Shown here piece by piece: positions 52,501 to 64,000 of a DNA stretch of 64,000 nt. Each line of letters begins with the position of its first letter. Positions within the stretch are counted from its first letter, which is position 1. A program made the position numbers and the translations under genes. The notes below the pieces were generated by a model. It did no database searches and was not told the DNA's origin. It saw only the letters and a program-made list of their open reading frames with translations. This DNA is from Musa acuminata AAA Group (lineage: Eukaryota > Streptophyta > Magnoliopsida > Zingiberales > Musaceae): assembly GCF_036884655.1 (NCBI RefSeq), contig NC_088330.1, forward strand, positions 32,655,001 through 32,719,000. Direction: 5' to 3'.

Positions 52501-53024
52501 GATTCAGATGGTGATGAACTTCTAGTTCTTCTATTTAACTTTAAGAACCATCGTATGTCCTGTGACAGGAGAAAGAGATAGCAGCAGCTGCAGAGAAGCT
52601 TGCAGAGTGTCAGGAGACCATACTTCTGCTTGGCAGGCAATTGCAAGCCTTTCGTCCATCAGCAGAACAATCAGATACCTTTCCAAATAGTAGACATCTC
52701 ATGAACTTCAGCTATTTGGAAGATGTGCTAGACGCTAGTGATTTTAGCGCCCAAAACATGTATAAGGCAAGGCATTCAGTGTCTGAAACAGAAAGGGCAG
52801 CTGCTTTTATCACACCAAGAGCTGGTGGCGAATCCCCCTTGGATGGATACAACTCTCAGATTAGCCCATCTGATGCCGAAGCAAGTTCTTTTCCCAAATC
52901 ACCTATCAACTCAAAGCACCAGAAGCATAGGCCTTCCCGGTCATCCTCTTCTACTTTTCCTAATGCTTTGACTGAGAAGCATGGACGTGGTTTCAGCAGG
53001 TTTTTCTCAAAAGGGAGAAATTGA
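46548..53024 (+). CDS. FPP: Filament-like plant protein (FPP), long coiled-coil, 1083 residues
   Basis: Coding exons: 46548-46658, 47604-47781, 48648-51099, 51290-51344, 52569-53024. Junctions are GT-AG and phases agree (3252 bases). The protein opens MDRRSWPWKKKSSDK, the family signature, and continues with the conserved block QISAESYAHLTELEDQVK and WEKAEAESSALKYQLE. Most of exon 3 is heptad-rich coiled coil with a less regular acidic middle. The C-terminus is GFSRFFSKGRN. Tomato FPP was found as a partner of MAF1, a WPP-domain nuclear-envelope protein, and Arabidopsis members are linked to cortical microtubule and exocyst-related complexes; the role here is inferred from the family. An in-frame ATG directly upstream (46545) could also be used. 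The large uninterrupted open frame that starts at 48635 takes its first codons from the intron. Length is normal for the family. Confidence 0.95.
52261..52386. repeat. 63-bp tandem duplication in the last FPP intron
   Basis: Two copies, 52261-52323 and 52324-52386, begin TTTCTGTAGGTCCTACAAGT and differ at only a few positions. It lies within the intron 51345-52568, upstream of the last coding exon. Confidence 0.92.
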
Positions 53025-53896
53025 TCATTAGTTAAAGTTTTTAAGATAACTTTTCTCTTGAAGGATATCCTGAAATTTAGCGTGATGGAAAAATGAGTGC
53101 ATAGTTATCTTCAGACTTCAGAGCCGAGCAGTTGCAGTTTTGAGCCTTAAGTGGGTTGTGCTTGTTTGCGATGGTAATTACTAATTTCTTGCAATCAATG
53201 CATGCGCCTTGAAGCTTTTTTTTGCCTTGCAACTTGTTTAGCAATATCCATGTTCTCGATGAAGATCAACAGTTATCGTGGCAGTTGTGGGTTTTCCATA
53301 CACAAATTTCTGTACATTGTCATCGCAAAGTCAACGAATTCCTTTCAAGCAACATAAGCATTGTAACACAGCTGTGATTTTTGAACCTGTTTGATGTACA
53401 GTGGACTGGCATAAAATCTGGTTCCTTCAAATGAAAGTTTGGTTTATGAAGTCAATCAGTGTCTTAAATCTAGAGGCCCTTTAGATTTATCAAAGTTTCA
53501 CTTGTGGATTGTGAAAGTTTTTGACCCTCTCTTCCCCGTCATTCTTGATGTGTGCTTCGATTTGTCAAAACGAATTTGGAAATATTTGGACCCTTTAATA
53601 CTGTAAGCTTTATTTTTACTGACTTCTAGTTCATATTCAGGGTTTTGTCACGTCTCCCTCTTGGGTAGATAGAGACCGCTTTTAACTATACTACAAGAAC
53701 AAGTGGAATGTGCAGAACAAGAGGAAAGTACATGGTATTCTTTTGCTGGGGATTCATTGTATATTATTTGTATTGTACATTTCGAGGATACAATACTGTT
53801 GCCAAGCAGAAAGTAATAATATGCCCAAGATAACAATTAGTAGTTGACGTGGATAATACTAGTGATGCTTGAATCGGTTCTATTCGTGTGCATAAA
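53025..53896. other. FPP 3' untranslated region and downstream DNA
   Basis: The first few hundred bases after the stop at 53024 are presumably the FPP 3' untranslated region. No gene is recognised; the 62-codon minus-strand frame at 53648-53836 has no recognisable product. Confidence 0.5.
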
Positions 53897-53994
53897 AGGT
53901 CTGATGTGGTTGGAGATTGGCTTGAATGTTTGCTCAGTAACTAAGAGGTCTGATGTGGTTGGAGATTGGCTTGAATGTTTGCTCAGTAACTAAG
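53897..53994. repeat. Perfect 49-bp tandem duplication
   Basis: Units 53897-53945 and 53946-53994 are identical by my reading and start AGGTCTGATGTGGTTGGAGA. The lack of differences suggests a recent event, or an assembly or polymorphism effect. Confidence 0.92.
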
Positions 53995-54224
53995 GGAAAT
54001 TTGGATGCTTATTCTGCGGCTGAACAATACTAATAGTAGGATGGATATTTCAATGCGATCCCTACTACGTTTAAATGAGCGATGAACAGAAAGAGGATAA
54101 TTTTAATAAACAATGATGGACTGCAATTATCATGCTCGAATGACCTTTTATAGTAAGTTAATTGAGAAAAATATTTTATGGTACAAAAAATGGTCACTTG
54201 ATTTACTATTTTCCAGATATAGGT

Positions 54225-54372
54225 AAAAAAATGTATGTACTTGAGAAAGTTTTATAAGTGTTCTTAGTTAACTCTTGTTTAATACTATTTTGATTTTCTT
54301 AATTGAAAGTATTCTTTTTTAATTGCATCATAGCTTTATATTTTTTATCATTTCTTTACTCTTCTATCTCCA
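54225..54372 (+). repeat. 5' LTR remnant of the copia element
   Basis: AAAAATGTATGTACTTGAGAAAG through CTCTTGTTTAATACTATTTT and the following T-rich stretch matches the 3' LTR at about 58255-58385 with many substitutions. The left part of the LTR is not found, so this copy looks truncated. The end is an estimate placed just before the primer-binding-like site. Confidence 0.6.
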
Positions 54373-57300
54373 ACATTTCTAGTATCGGAGTTAGGTTCAA
54401 TCTGAATCGGACATTATGACTTTTAATGATAATTCAATATCTCAACCCTTTATTTTCATCTTTTCGGACAAATGCTATGAATTTTGGAGTATGAAGATAA
54501 AGACTCTATTTAAGTCTCAAGATCTGAGACTTAATAAAGAATGGATATGTGAATCCAAATGAAGAAACCAGGCAAAGGGAGAATAGAAAGAAGGACTTAA
54601 AAAGACATTATTCTTCATTCAACAAGTTATATATGAGATAATCTTCTCAAGAATTACAGCAGTTACAACCTCAAGATAAGCTTAGTTAATACGTTAAAAT
54701 GAATTTTAAAACTCATCGAAAGTGATTACGGTAAAACTTCATATCTTCATTATGAGTTTGAAAATTTATTCATGAAAACTAATGAATCTTAGTCAAATAA
54801 AATTTTATAGTGAACATTTTTATGAACATATAATCGTTGTAAAAGTTTTGATCAGTTTAACTTTAAAATTTGTTCACGTTGTTGTAGGAGTTAAAAGATT
54901 TATCTACCTTTTCATTTGATGAATTAATGAGTTATTATAAGCATATGAACCAAGGTTGAACAAATCCCTTAAGAAAAGTGAAGAAAAAATATTTTAGGTC
55001 AAGGAGTCTTTTATTTTAAAAGAAAGATAAAAAAATCGTTACATGTGAAGAGGATTTCTTAGCATCGGAAATGGAAGAGGATACTCTAATGGATATGATG
55101 AAAAAAAATTTAAATTATGATAAAAAGAATTATAACAGAATTCAATATGACTATTGTAAAAGGTTTGGTTATATAAAGGCAAATTATTGGAAAGAGAACA
55201 GGAAGTAAGTTATAGGAAGGAAATTAAAGAAAATAGTAAATTATTTATGACTCATTCACAAGCTAATGATATTCTAAATAATATTTAAATTTTGAATAAT
55301 GGATGTTATAATCATATGCTAAATATAAGATCAATATTTAGAGATATTAATGAAACTCATAATTTAAAAGTCAAGGAAAAATAAAATACCTTGATAATAT
55401 TCTTTTTATTCTTAGTTTATCACATAACTTATTAAGTGTTGGACAATTGATAAATGACGGATATTCAGTTATATTTGATGATAGTTCATACACTATTAAA
55501 GATAAAAAAATATGATTTAATTATAGTAAATATTTGTATGATATAAAATAAGATGTTTCTACTTGATATTTCAAATATTGAAAAATATATTCTTATTATA
55601 ATTCAAAAAAATGAGTTTAATTTGTAGCATTAAGAGTTTATTGTTAAATAAAAATGAATGATTTTCAAATTATCTAAAATTAATATACTTGATGTAGGTA
55701 AATGTTACATTTATGACAAATAAAATAAGAAATCATTTCATATTGGAAAAGCATGGAGAGTAAACTAATTATCTTGAATTAATTCATACTAATCTATTTG
55801 AATCTATGAATATAAAATTATTTATGAAAGTTTATATTTTATATTATTTACTGTTCATTTCATAAGTGAGTTGAGTATAATTTTTAAAACTAAAATATGA
55901 AATATTTGATAAGTTTTAAAAATTCAAGATACTTGTACAAAGGCAAAGTAATAGATGCATAAAGACACTTCGGACAAATAAAAATGGTAAATTTTTATCT
56001 AATATATTTATTTTTTTAATAAATAAAATGATATTGATTAGGAATTAATAATACTACACATTAGATCAAAATAGTGTAACTAAATGTAAGAATCGAATTA
56101 TCATTAAAATGATAAGAAGTTTGCTTAAACGAAAACATATTCCAAATTAGTTTTGGATGATGCAATTGCAACAATAATTTATTTGTTAAATATTTTATCA
56201 ACAAATGCTATTATGATTCGCACTCCTTTTAAGACTTGATATGATATGAAGCTAAGTATAAGCCATCTAAGAATTTTTGGTTATATTGCTTATGCTTTCA
56301 TAAATTTGTAAAACCATCGTAAGCTTATTGAAAGATCTGAATAATACATCCTGATTGATTATCCTTACAATTCAAAGCATATTGATAGTATAATCCTGTT
56401 AGTGATAAAGCTATTATTAATATAAATGTTATGTTTGATAAAAGGGTAAGTTGAAATTGGGAGACCAATGAAGGTGAAAACAAATTTAGATTATAGTAAA
56501 ACTAGACACTTCACAGAATCAAGTGACAAATCTTGCTCCAACAAGTTCATCGTCAGATAAAACCCTTCCAAAAAAATTTAAATCACTAATAGAAATTTAT
56601 GATTCAACATTTACTTTGTTTATTTTAAATTTTGAGGAAGCAATTGAAAAAGAGGAATGACGAAATATAATAAAGAAAAAAATTAAGTCAATTGAGAAAA
56701 TAAAACTTTAGAGTTAATGGATCTATTGAAAGAAAAAAAGGATATTGGATTGAAATAAGTATTTAAAATAAAATATAATATAAATGAAAGTATCTAAAAG
56801 TATAAGGCTCCACTTATAGTAAAAAGATATTCACAGCAACAAGATATTGATTTTAATGATACTTTTTGTTTGATTGCTAGATTCAAGACCGTGAGAACTT
56901 TCTTAGCTTTAGTTACTCACTTGAATTAGCTTGTTGATTAATTTGATATGAAATCTATATTTTTAAATAGAGATTTATAAGAATATGTTTTTGTTACTCA
57001 ATCCAAAGATTTTTTAGCTAAAAGACATGAAGAAAAGATGTATAAACTAAAGAAAACTATTTATAAACTAAAACAAGCTCAAAGGACAAAATATAATAAA
57101 ATTAATTATTATTTTTATCGAACTGGATTTAAGATGAGCAATAATGAACATACTCTTTATTTAAAGAAGTAAGGTAAACATTATATACTTATGGTTTGTC
57201 TTTATATTGTTATATGACTTCATCTAATTTTTTTATTATAAAATTTAAAAAATACATGATGAATAAGTTTGAAATGTTAGATCTATGTCTATTATACTAT

Positions 57301-58088
57301 TTTCTTCGGTTGGAGGTGAAACAATGATCATATGAAAATTTTATTTCAAAAAGTAAGTATGCAGACTATAGTAACCCTTATGAATGTAAACTAGAAATTA
57401 AACTTGAATATGATATATATTTGACAAATACAAGATATTATAGAAGTTTGGTTTGAGGTTTGATTTATTTAACTCATATTCGACCAGATATTACCTTCTC
57501 AAGTTTATATATAATAATCCAAACAAACATCATCTTGTGGATGTTAAAAGAATTCTATGTTATATTATTGGAACTACAAATTATGGCATTTGTTACTCTC
57601 ATAATTTTAAATATAAATTATTTAGTTTCATTAATAGTGATTAGTCAAGAGTTTTGGATGATAGGAAGAGTACTTCAAGCAATACTTTTAGCCTTGGATC
57701 AGGAGCTATATCTTGGAGTTCAAAGAAACAAGTAACAATTGCATTATCGACAGTATAAATAGAATATGCAGTTACAACATCAACTGCCAAACAATCCGAC
57801 TTAGAAGATTTCTTAGAGAACTTCATCAAAAATAAAAAGAAGTAATCGAAATATTTTGTGACAACAAAGCCAAAATTACAATGAAGAAGAATCCAATCTT
57901 TCATGGAAGAACGAAGCATATAGAGATACACTATCATTATATCTGAGATCCTGTAATAAGCGAAGTCATAATAATAAAGTCTTATAGTACAAATAAATAA
58001 GTTACAGATGTTCTCACGAAGTCACTTCCATTTCAAAAGAATATTTATTTCATGAATCAAATTGGTGTAACTATAAATCAAAGAGAGT

Positions 58089-58410
58089 GTAGAGAATTGA
58101 TTCATAGATAGTTATCACGTTTTAGGTACCTAAATTAATAAGTGGCCATGATCTAATAAGTTATTGTCATGGGGGTACCTAAATTAATCTTGGGTGATAT
58201 GATAGGATGAAATAGTTATCATTAAATCCTATAAATAGGATCATGATCCATAAAGTAAAAATATATGTATTTGAGAATATTTTATGAGTATTCTTAGTTT
58301 TACCTCTTGTTTAATGTTATTTTTAATTTTTTTATTACACACATTCTCTTTTAATTATATCATAATATTTTATTTTTATCAGTTCCTTATTCCGCCATTC
58401 CCAAGCATCT
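58089..58410 (+). repeat. 3' LTR of the copia element
   Basis: Begins TGTAGAGAATTG just after a purine stretch (AAAGAGAG) and shares its right part with the 5' remnant at 54225. It contains GGTACCTAAATTAAT twice (about 58125 and 58176). A TATA-like CCTATAAATAGG lies at about 58231. The end is an estimate. Confidence 0.65.
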
Positions 58411-59950
58411 ACTCGATGCGTGCCCTTACCACAAGCATCTCCAACACAGCAGTCGCAACGCAACTATGTATTTCACCGACACGGCGTCATTATACTCGCC
58501 GGAGGGTTACTATACCCGGCGCAACAGAAGCTCCACGCCGCCCCTACGCAGTAGGATAAGGTCAACCTCCGGCATCGCATGCTTGAGGTTGGAACAAGGA
58601 CATGGCCTGTCCGAGAACTTTGGATGAGCCAGCTAAGGCTGTAGGGCACGAGAGGGACCTCTTGGGGATCCCTCAGAATGGACTTGATGTGTTAAGCCTC
58701 TGCAGCCATTCATTCGATTTGGGAGGCTATTATCCTCTGGCACTTCACTCTCAACACATGGGTTCCTTCCCCTGTGGACCTTTCTTGCCTGGTATCGGAT
58801 CCACATTGGAAGCTCCCTCTTCCATGCCTGCTAACAAGATGTGGAATTTTAGAGGCTTCGCACGAGCACGTTTGATGGACCTTCACCTCCTCTGCTCGTA
58901 GATGCTTCAACATCTACAAACCAAAAAACCCCTAGAAAGAGCAGCACAATTTTATGATGCAGTACAGGAACGAGTTCATGAGCTCAAATTGTCTGAGACC
59001 AGCTAAAAGTTTGCATCCATGGCAGTCACCTAACTCAAGACGGTCTATTTCCAGCACTGTCATACTCGTTGATGCTGGGGCTGCAGACATTGCGTGTCCC
59101 AAGTCATTGAAGCCAGCCAGCTAAGGCTGCACTAACACCAGAAAAGACGTCTCAGAGTGCAGTACCAGATTTGATAGGTAATCTGCAGCCACTCATTAGA
59201 TTTGGAGGACCCAATGCTCTTGCACCGTTGCACAGCTCTAGGCTCACACCATGCGGATGCCACCCTCCTATCTATCGGACCTTCTTGCCTTTGCACCGCA
59301 GCCCTGTAGTCTCTTTTTGATAAGTTTGATGGTCATTTCTGCTTTCGAGAGTGTGACTATTCTGAGTCTTTCAGGCATAATTCTGATATCTTAAAGGGGT
59401 TGAACAGGAGTCCAGTTTATGGAACTTCACAGTATGAGTCAACAAAATTTCATGAAAGGATGCATACTGTGACAGAATAGTATCCTCCACCAGAGACTCT
59501 CTTTGACTTGGGGCAGGATTTGGTTGATGTGGAGAGGGGTTAAGACGAAGGCTAAGAATTTGTGCAGCATTCCACAAAAGCTTAATTGGGTTGGCCAATC
59601 TTTCACGTACCTAATGCATGGGGCTCATTTTGTGCAGGCCCTCCAGAATTGTGCAATATCACATCATGTCACCTCACAAGCTCTTCCAAGGTGAGAAGAC
59701 TAAGAAACATCCAATAAAGACAGATGTATAAGCTGTTGTGATAGAGAACTTCACTGTACGTGTCACAAATTGATGTGATGGGATAGCTGATCACGTAAAT
59801 GATGAGTTGGAGAGGAAAGCTGACAGGAGGAGACTTGTGGATGAAAGCTAAAGAGGCGTGAAGGGATTCCTTGGCTGAAACAATTGAGGCCCAGCCAGAA
59901 ATAAGCAGGAATAGAAAGGGAATGAAAGCAGCGTTGTACAGGACACACTT
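58411..59950. other. Diverged duplicated sequence of unknown nature
   Basis: Two stretches, about 58630-58800 and 59115-59290, share blocks such as AGCCAGCTAAGGCTG, CTGCAGCCA and TATCGGA/GACCTTTCTTGCC-like sequence, so they look like an old duplication. Plus-strand reading gives interrupted protein-like text, for example DKFDGHFCFRECDYSESF near 59323 and ETLFDLGQDLVDVERG near 59493, followed by stops and possible frame changes. I do not recognise the family. It may be a decayed gene or part of a repeat. Confidence 0.4.
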
Positions 59951-59997
59951 GTACGAGTGTACCAAATGGACGCCATTCTAATCCTTTCGAGTAATCA

Positions 59998-60001
<4 letters not shown>

Positions 60002-60047
<46 letters not shown>
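60002..60047. repeat. (AG)23 microsatellite
   Basis: An uninterrupted run of 23 AG units. Confidence 0.95.
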
Positions 60048-60050
<3 letters not shown>

Positions 60051-60607
60051 GAGACAAGCAATTCGTTGTACTTATGCATTGCCTTTTGCTTAATAAATTT
60101 GGCTCTTTCATGATCCCAAAGCATGCAAGATTTGTGGTAAAGAAAGAGGTCATCTTTCTCCTCTCTCTGTCAGTAGATTCTTGCTCTGTGATTGACACAC
60201 AGTACAGCTTCGACAGCCTACAGTTATCATTAATGCACTCCATCTCATCCATTGTGATGTCTTATACTTAATATGCCTTGCTTGTTTCTGATAAGGATGA
60301 AGTGAATCCAAGTTGGACGTCTCATCTCAGAAAACAAATGATGGAATCGATCATTCAAAGAAGCAGCCAGATGGACAAAACGCAGTATATAAACAGGGGA
60401 AGCGACACCCTCTGATCCTTGCAAGTAAATTAATTAGTCCTTACAGAGCGGCACAGCCGCTCCGAGATGTACAAATCCAACCCACCGGGCTGTGGGTTTC
60501 GAGTCAAACAGCTGCAGTCCAAGGAACCGCCGTCAATGGCGGCAAAAAAGGGACCAACGAACGAAGGAAGTTACAAATGGGCGGCGCAGGCGGAGGCGGA
60601 GGCCGCT

Positions 60608-60907
60608 TCATCGGAGCATGGAGGTGAGGGAGCGGAAGACGACCTCCTCGCACGGGATGGTGAGGCCCATGTCGTGGTCGAAGCCGAACTCCTCCTCGGC
60701 CTGCCGCAGCAGGCTCTGGAACTCAGGGTGGGTGAGGTAAGATATGGGCACGATGAACCGGCTCCGGCTCTCGCCCACGTACACCGCGAAGTGGCCCTTG
60801 GGCACGTCCACCGGCTGCTGCTTCCTCCCCAGGCTCGAGCACCTCTTCAGTATCTGCTTGATGCCCGCGGCCTGCGGCAGCTTGTTGTTCGACCTCCGAA
60901 TCGCCAT
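60608..60907 (-). CDS. SAUR: SAUR family auxin-responsive protein, 99 residues
   Basis: A single exon with the usual SAUR size. The start at 60907 ([20 protein letters not shown]) is chosen because the upstream part of the open frame crosses the TATA box and has no similarity. The conserved core runs from about residue 32: [53 protein letters not shown] proteins inhibit PP2C-D phosphatases, which keeps plasma-membrane proton ATPases active and promotes cell expansion; that role is inferred from the family. The short N-terminus and IPC ending resemble the SAUR50/SAUR32-like group rather than the clustered SAUR19 type. No other SAUR is seen nearby, although many occur in clusters. Confidence 0.95.
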   Translation of the reverse strand: MAIRRSNNKLPQAAGIKQILKRCSSLGRKQQPVDVPKGHFAVYVGESRSRFIVPISYLTHPEFQSLLRQAEEEFGFDHDMGLTIPCEEVVFRSLTSMLR

Positions 60908-61029
60908 CTCCTCACAGCCGTCACTTGCAAGTTCCAAATACAGGGGATTTGAGAGCGGAAGCAGAGGCCACAAGGCTGTCTCTGTTGCTCTGCTTGGCCG
61001 TGGGTTTAGCAGACGAAGTCGGTGGCGCA

Positions 61030-61036
61030 TTATATA
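61030..61036 (-). promoter_or_regulatory. TATA box of the SAUR gene
   Basis: The minus strand reads TATATAA, 123 bases upstream of the ATG at 60907. A leader of about 95 bases would follow. A TGTCTC/GAGACA element, the classic auxin-response core, lies at 60977-60982, but inside the expected leader, so its role is doubtful. Confidence 0.6.
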
Positions 61037-61039
61037 GGA

Positions 61040-63784
61040 CACAAGTGGGGCGGGCGAGAGGAACAAGAGCATGTGGATGGGGGCAGGAAAAGTCGGAAGG
61101 ACCACGGGCGCGTTGGACCGTGTGCTTCGACACTAACACGCGACGCTGGTCCATTGACATCACCTTGTCGTCCTTGTCAAGGACAAACTGGTCCTCCACC
61201 TCCTCCTACCGTCTCACTGCCATCACTGTGACAGAGTTCCCTGAAATTTGCATCCGAGTCATGAGTAGTTTTTACGTTCCAGTATCTGTCACAAAGATGA
61301 TCATTCATTCACGTAGGAAACAGATAGGATCCATTGTTGCTTGTAGCATAATCGTTGACAAGTTGATCACTTCATTGTTGGATAGTAGTCTCTCCATTTT
61401 TACCAACAACGTGATGTCCCTCTCCTGTCAGGTGCGGACCTTCAAGATCACCTATCATCTGCGATGTTTGTGCCAGATCTCAGAGCCCCAGATTGGCCAC
61501 TTGCCGGACATGAATGAACAATGTAAAACTCATGGACGACAGCCAACTCCCAAATCGATTGCAGTGTGAAACTCCATGGCTCACTGTACCACATGTACCT
61601 CTTTCTTCTGCCTGTCCCGCCTACCAGCATTCAATCCTACCTGTCTGGTAGTTGACATCAGTTTCCAAGAAAGCCTTTGCCCATCTCTGCACCAAAAATA
61701 TTTTCTTTTATTGCACCGGCAGCAGCTGCTAAAGATTCTGTCATCAAGACATGCAGCTATTTACAGTTAACGATGGAACTCTCATCTTCTTACTGCTTTC
61801 AGTGGTTTCATCTGATTCAATAAACCAGTTCATTAATTCCCGAGCCAGATTGAAGGATGTGGTCTTTGGGGCACCAATAACAGGCGGTGCAACTTCCCAA
61901 AGAGCTTCCTCTGGCGACACAGTGATTCCACTTGCCTGGACTGTCTGTTCTCCATTCCCATGGCGGACGAGGCAGTTAATTCTCTGTCGGTCCTTTCAAC
62001 TCCCTCCTGTGATGGGAATTAAGAACGGGGTGTGACAGTTGCTGCTCTCAGCACATGCAAAGTACTATCGACGTACGTATTCGACCTGCAGTCTTGCACG
62101 TCATTAATTACTGGCCATGGACAGTGTGGTCACCCGTCCCACCAACCCATAATAAATCTGGGGTGGGTTTGATCCAACTGCCGCTGGAAGATCGACGTTG
62201 TGCTCTCGGTTTCAAACTTGGCTTGATATTTAATGTTCTAAGTGCTGTATATTTCAATCTACAATAACCGAGTTCCCAAGAACAACAAGTTCTACGGAAT
62301 TCAGCATGGCTCACAAACACCCATCTTTCTTCAAAAATATGAGTCCATTAAACATTTTTATTTAAGAAAATAGAAGTATTTTGTAATATGTTCTTTGCCG
62401 AGAAACTAATGGTTTTAATATTAAGAATATTATGTTAGAAATATTTTTGAGAAAGATCGTTAACATCAAGAAATCATAAAAGAGTGACGATAGAAACAAG
62501 AAAAACTTCAGAAATAAAAACTCGTATTAAACAGTAAAACTTACCATCTCTTATGTTCTACCTTATCGCTCTTCTTGATTGTTGTCTGAATCATTTTATG
62601 ATCCTTTTATTTATATTGGAGTAAACTTAAACCTTTAACCCCAACTATCATAGTAACTTCTATCTTGACTAAGACTCATTAATCAAGATTATATCTAATT
62701 ATAAAGTTTGATTTAATATTTTAACATATTATATATTATTTTCTTAATTTCATAGTCTATATCGATCTTATGATAATATGACAAAATCTTTATAAGCCAC
62801 AGGCTAGCACATTCAAATAATTTATTGGATGAGGTTTAGTATCTTACGCTTCAAAGGTCTTATTTAAGTCTCTGGAACTAAGTCTCTGGAACTATAAATG
62901 GTTCTAATATCAATGGTAAAACTAAATTTGAAAGATAATTTAATTAATATTAATTCTATTAATATAATTTAATTAATATTAAATCCATTAATGGCAACGT
63001 TTCCTAATCTAATCTTGATTTGACAAAGATTAGACAAAACAAATTTGTGCTACATTACATAAAGCCAAAGACTTGTTTCCATTAATGATATGAAAAAATA
63101 AACTTAATGTCTTGATTGCTCCATTTGAATTTGTAAAAGATGTCGGATTATTCGTAATGGTACTGAAATTATTTTATCGTGAACACAATATTTGATTTCA
63201 AGACATTTATATCAGTGGCTAATATCTTTTATATGTTAATCGTGGCTATAAATGGATGACTATTATTTTATGCATCTCTCATTTCAATTGCTAACATTAA
63301 TATTTGTTATACTTATTAAAACATGTGAGTTAGTTAATGAGTTATTATACGAGTAATAAAGTTTGCCTACATAGGCGGCGTAGTCAATAATCATCCTTGA
63401 TCATGTGGAAAGAAGAGTAGAGGGTGACTTTTGTCTTTTCCTTTCACTCTAGACAAAACGTGATAGTTACATGTCTGATGATAATTATCTAACAATGTAC
63501 TCTCTATTATTTGTCCCCCCCCAAGATATGCTTTGAGATTCTTGTAAGAGAGGTCCAATTATGATGTCTAATTTATCTGACACGTTAAACTTATACCTCT
63601 TCGATTTATTATCGACTTGATGAAACATTTAGTTCATCTGGCATGAGTTTGTTCGACACGTTTAGTCCATCATGCCACTTACATCGTGAGTTCATCTAGT
63701 GCGTTTATTTGGAATCATCTTTCCTAATGTTGTTGGTGGCGATCCATTGTCAACCTATCCCTTATATCGTCGAGGGATGCACAT
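61040..63784. other. Intergenic, no gene recognised
   Basis: Bases 61040-62270 are GC-balanced and lie upstream of the SAUR gene. Open frames there (60925-61569, 61751-62035) overlap each other and known genes and have no recognisable product. From 62330 to 63500 the DNA is AT-rich, with small local duplications near 62870-62890 and 62935-62985. No retrotransposon domain was found. Confidence 0.5.
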
Positions 63785-64000
63785 TAGTTAGACGAGGTCA
63801 GATTTTTTGACCTCCATGTCTTAAGCCCAACCCTCCCTTTTGCTTGAGGCATAGAGGTTGAGAAGTCCAACTCCCGCCCCTACTCAAGGTATGGAGGTCA
63901 GAAAGCTTGATCCTGCCTTTGCTAAAGATGAAGAGGTCGAGAAACTTGACCTCCACATCTGCTTATGCATCAAGGTCAAGAAGAGATGGGGAGGTTAGAA
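63785..64000. repeat. Imperfect tandem repeat, about 40 bp, running off the window end
   Basis: Units begin at about 63843, 63883, 63922 and 63962 (spacings 40, 39, 40), each built on a core like AAGGTATGGAGGTCNAGAAA followed by CTTGACCTCC-like sequence. A more diverged unit lies at about 63785-63842. At least four copies are visible and the array continues beyond position 64000. Confidence 0.75.

Larger units (their letters stand above)
54225..58410 (+). mobile_element. Degenerate Ty1/copia retrotransposon with recognisable LTR remnants
   Basis: Gag-like zinc finger remains at about 55147-55200 (YCKRFGYIKANYWKEN, with two of the metal ligands lost). Integrase-like remnants lie at about 55930-56230. 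Reverse transcriptase is clear at about 56851-57090: DFNDTFCLIARFKTVRTFLA, DMKSIFLNRDL, MYKLKKTIYKLKQAQR. The RNase H and end region is at about 57450-58060 ([21 protein letters not shown]). Many stops and shifts show a dead copy. The order gag, integrase, reverse transcriptase, RNase H is that of Ty1/copia. A primer-binding-like TAGTATCGGAGTT lies at 54380-54392, resembling the usual tRNA-Met site. Confidence 0.85.

Noticed and set aside
60467..60952. 161-codon plus-strand frame over the SAUR gene
   Set aside because: Antisense shadow of the GC-rich SAUR coding sequence.
60908..61105. N-terminal extension of the SAUR frame
   Set aside because: It spans the TATA box at 61030-61036 and has no similarity to SAUR proteins.
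1..64000. CRISPR arrays, bacterial operons, tRNA or rRNA genes
   Set aside because: The repeats seen are plant-type tandem repeats or microsatellites without spacer structure. I recognised no rRNA, and no tRNA cloverleaf could be supported by eye; a tRNA scan would be needed to exclude one.

Overview
This window is plant nuclear DNA. It has intron-rich genes with GT-AG junctions, AT-rich intergenic DNA with decayed LINE and Ty1/copia relics, non-autonomous hAT-type elements, and plant-specific families (SAUR, filament-like plant protein, DnaJ-11-type chloroplast J protein, cold-shock-domain zinc-knuckle protein). The GC-rich single-exon genes with strong 5' GC bias suggest a monocot, possibly banana-like (Zingiberales), but the sequence alone does not prove a species. 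No bacterial, plasmid or CRISPR features were seen.

Layout. Bases 1-6432 are AT-rich and hold a decayed non-LTR retrotransposon (about 2.93-4.95 kb). Four genes on the minus strand follow: a cold-shock/zinc-knuckle protein (6433-6960), a chloroplast-type J-domain protein (9610-10056), a truncated MOS2/GPKOW-like G-patch gene (13031-13720), and a large XRN-family 5'-3' exoribonuclease (14356-31029). I reconstructed the exoribonuclease by hand as 23 coding exons with consistent phases, giving 864 residues. Two of its introns carry hAT-type elements with CAGTG/CACTG ends and 8-bp target duplications. One of these is nested inside an older relative.

From 31 to 38.9 kb lie a microsatellite, AT-rich DNA and a degenerate copia element. 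A small two-exon gene for a 71-residue conserved plant protein sits at 38957-39281 (minus). A gene-poor stretch with GC-rich patches (39.4-44 kb) precedes a five-coding-exon filament-like plant protein gene (46548-53024, plus). A second degenerate copia element spans about 54.2-58.4 kb, followed by a diverged duplicated sequence of unknown nature and a single-exon SAUR gene (60608-60907, minus). The window ends inside a roughly 40-bp tandem repeat.

These genes look like ordinary independent nuclear loci and do not form a pathway. The XRN protein and the G-patch protein both belong to RNA-processing families and are neighbours, but nothing in the sequence shows that they are linked. I did not find a convincing new system. 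The most interesting points are the XRN without its zinc knuckle and with a duplicated basic tail, the nested hAT insertion, and the truncated MOS2-like gene.
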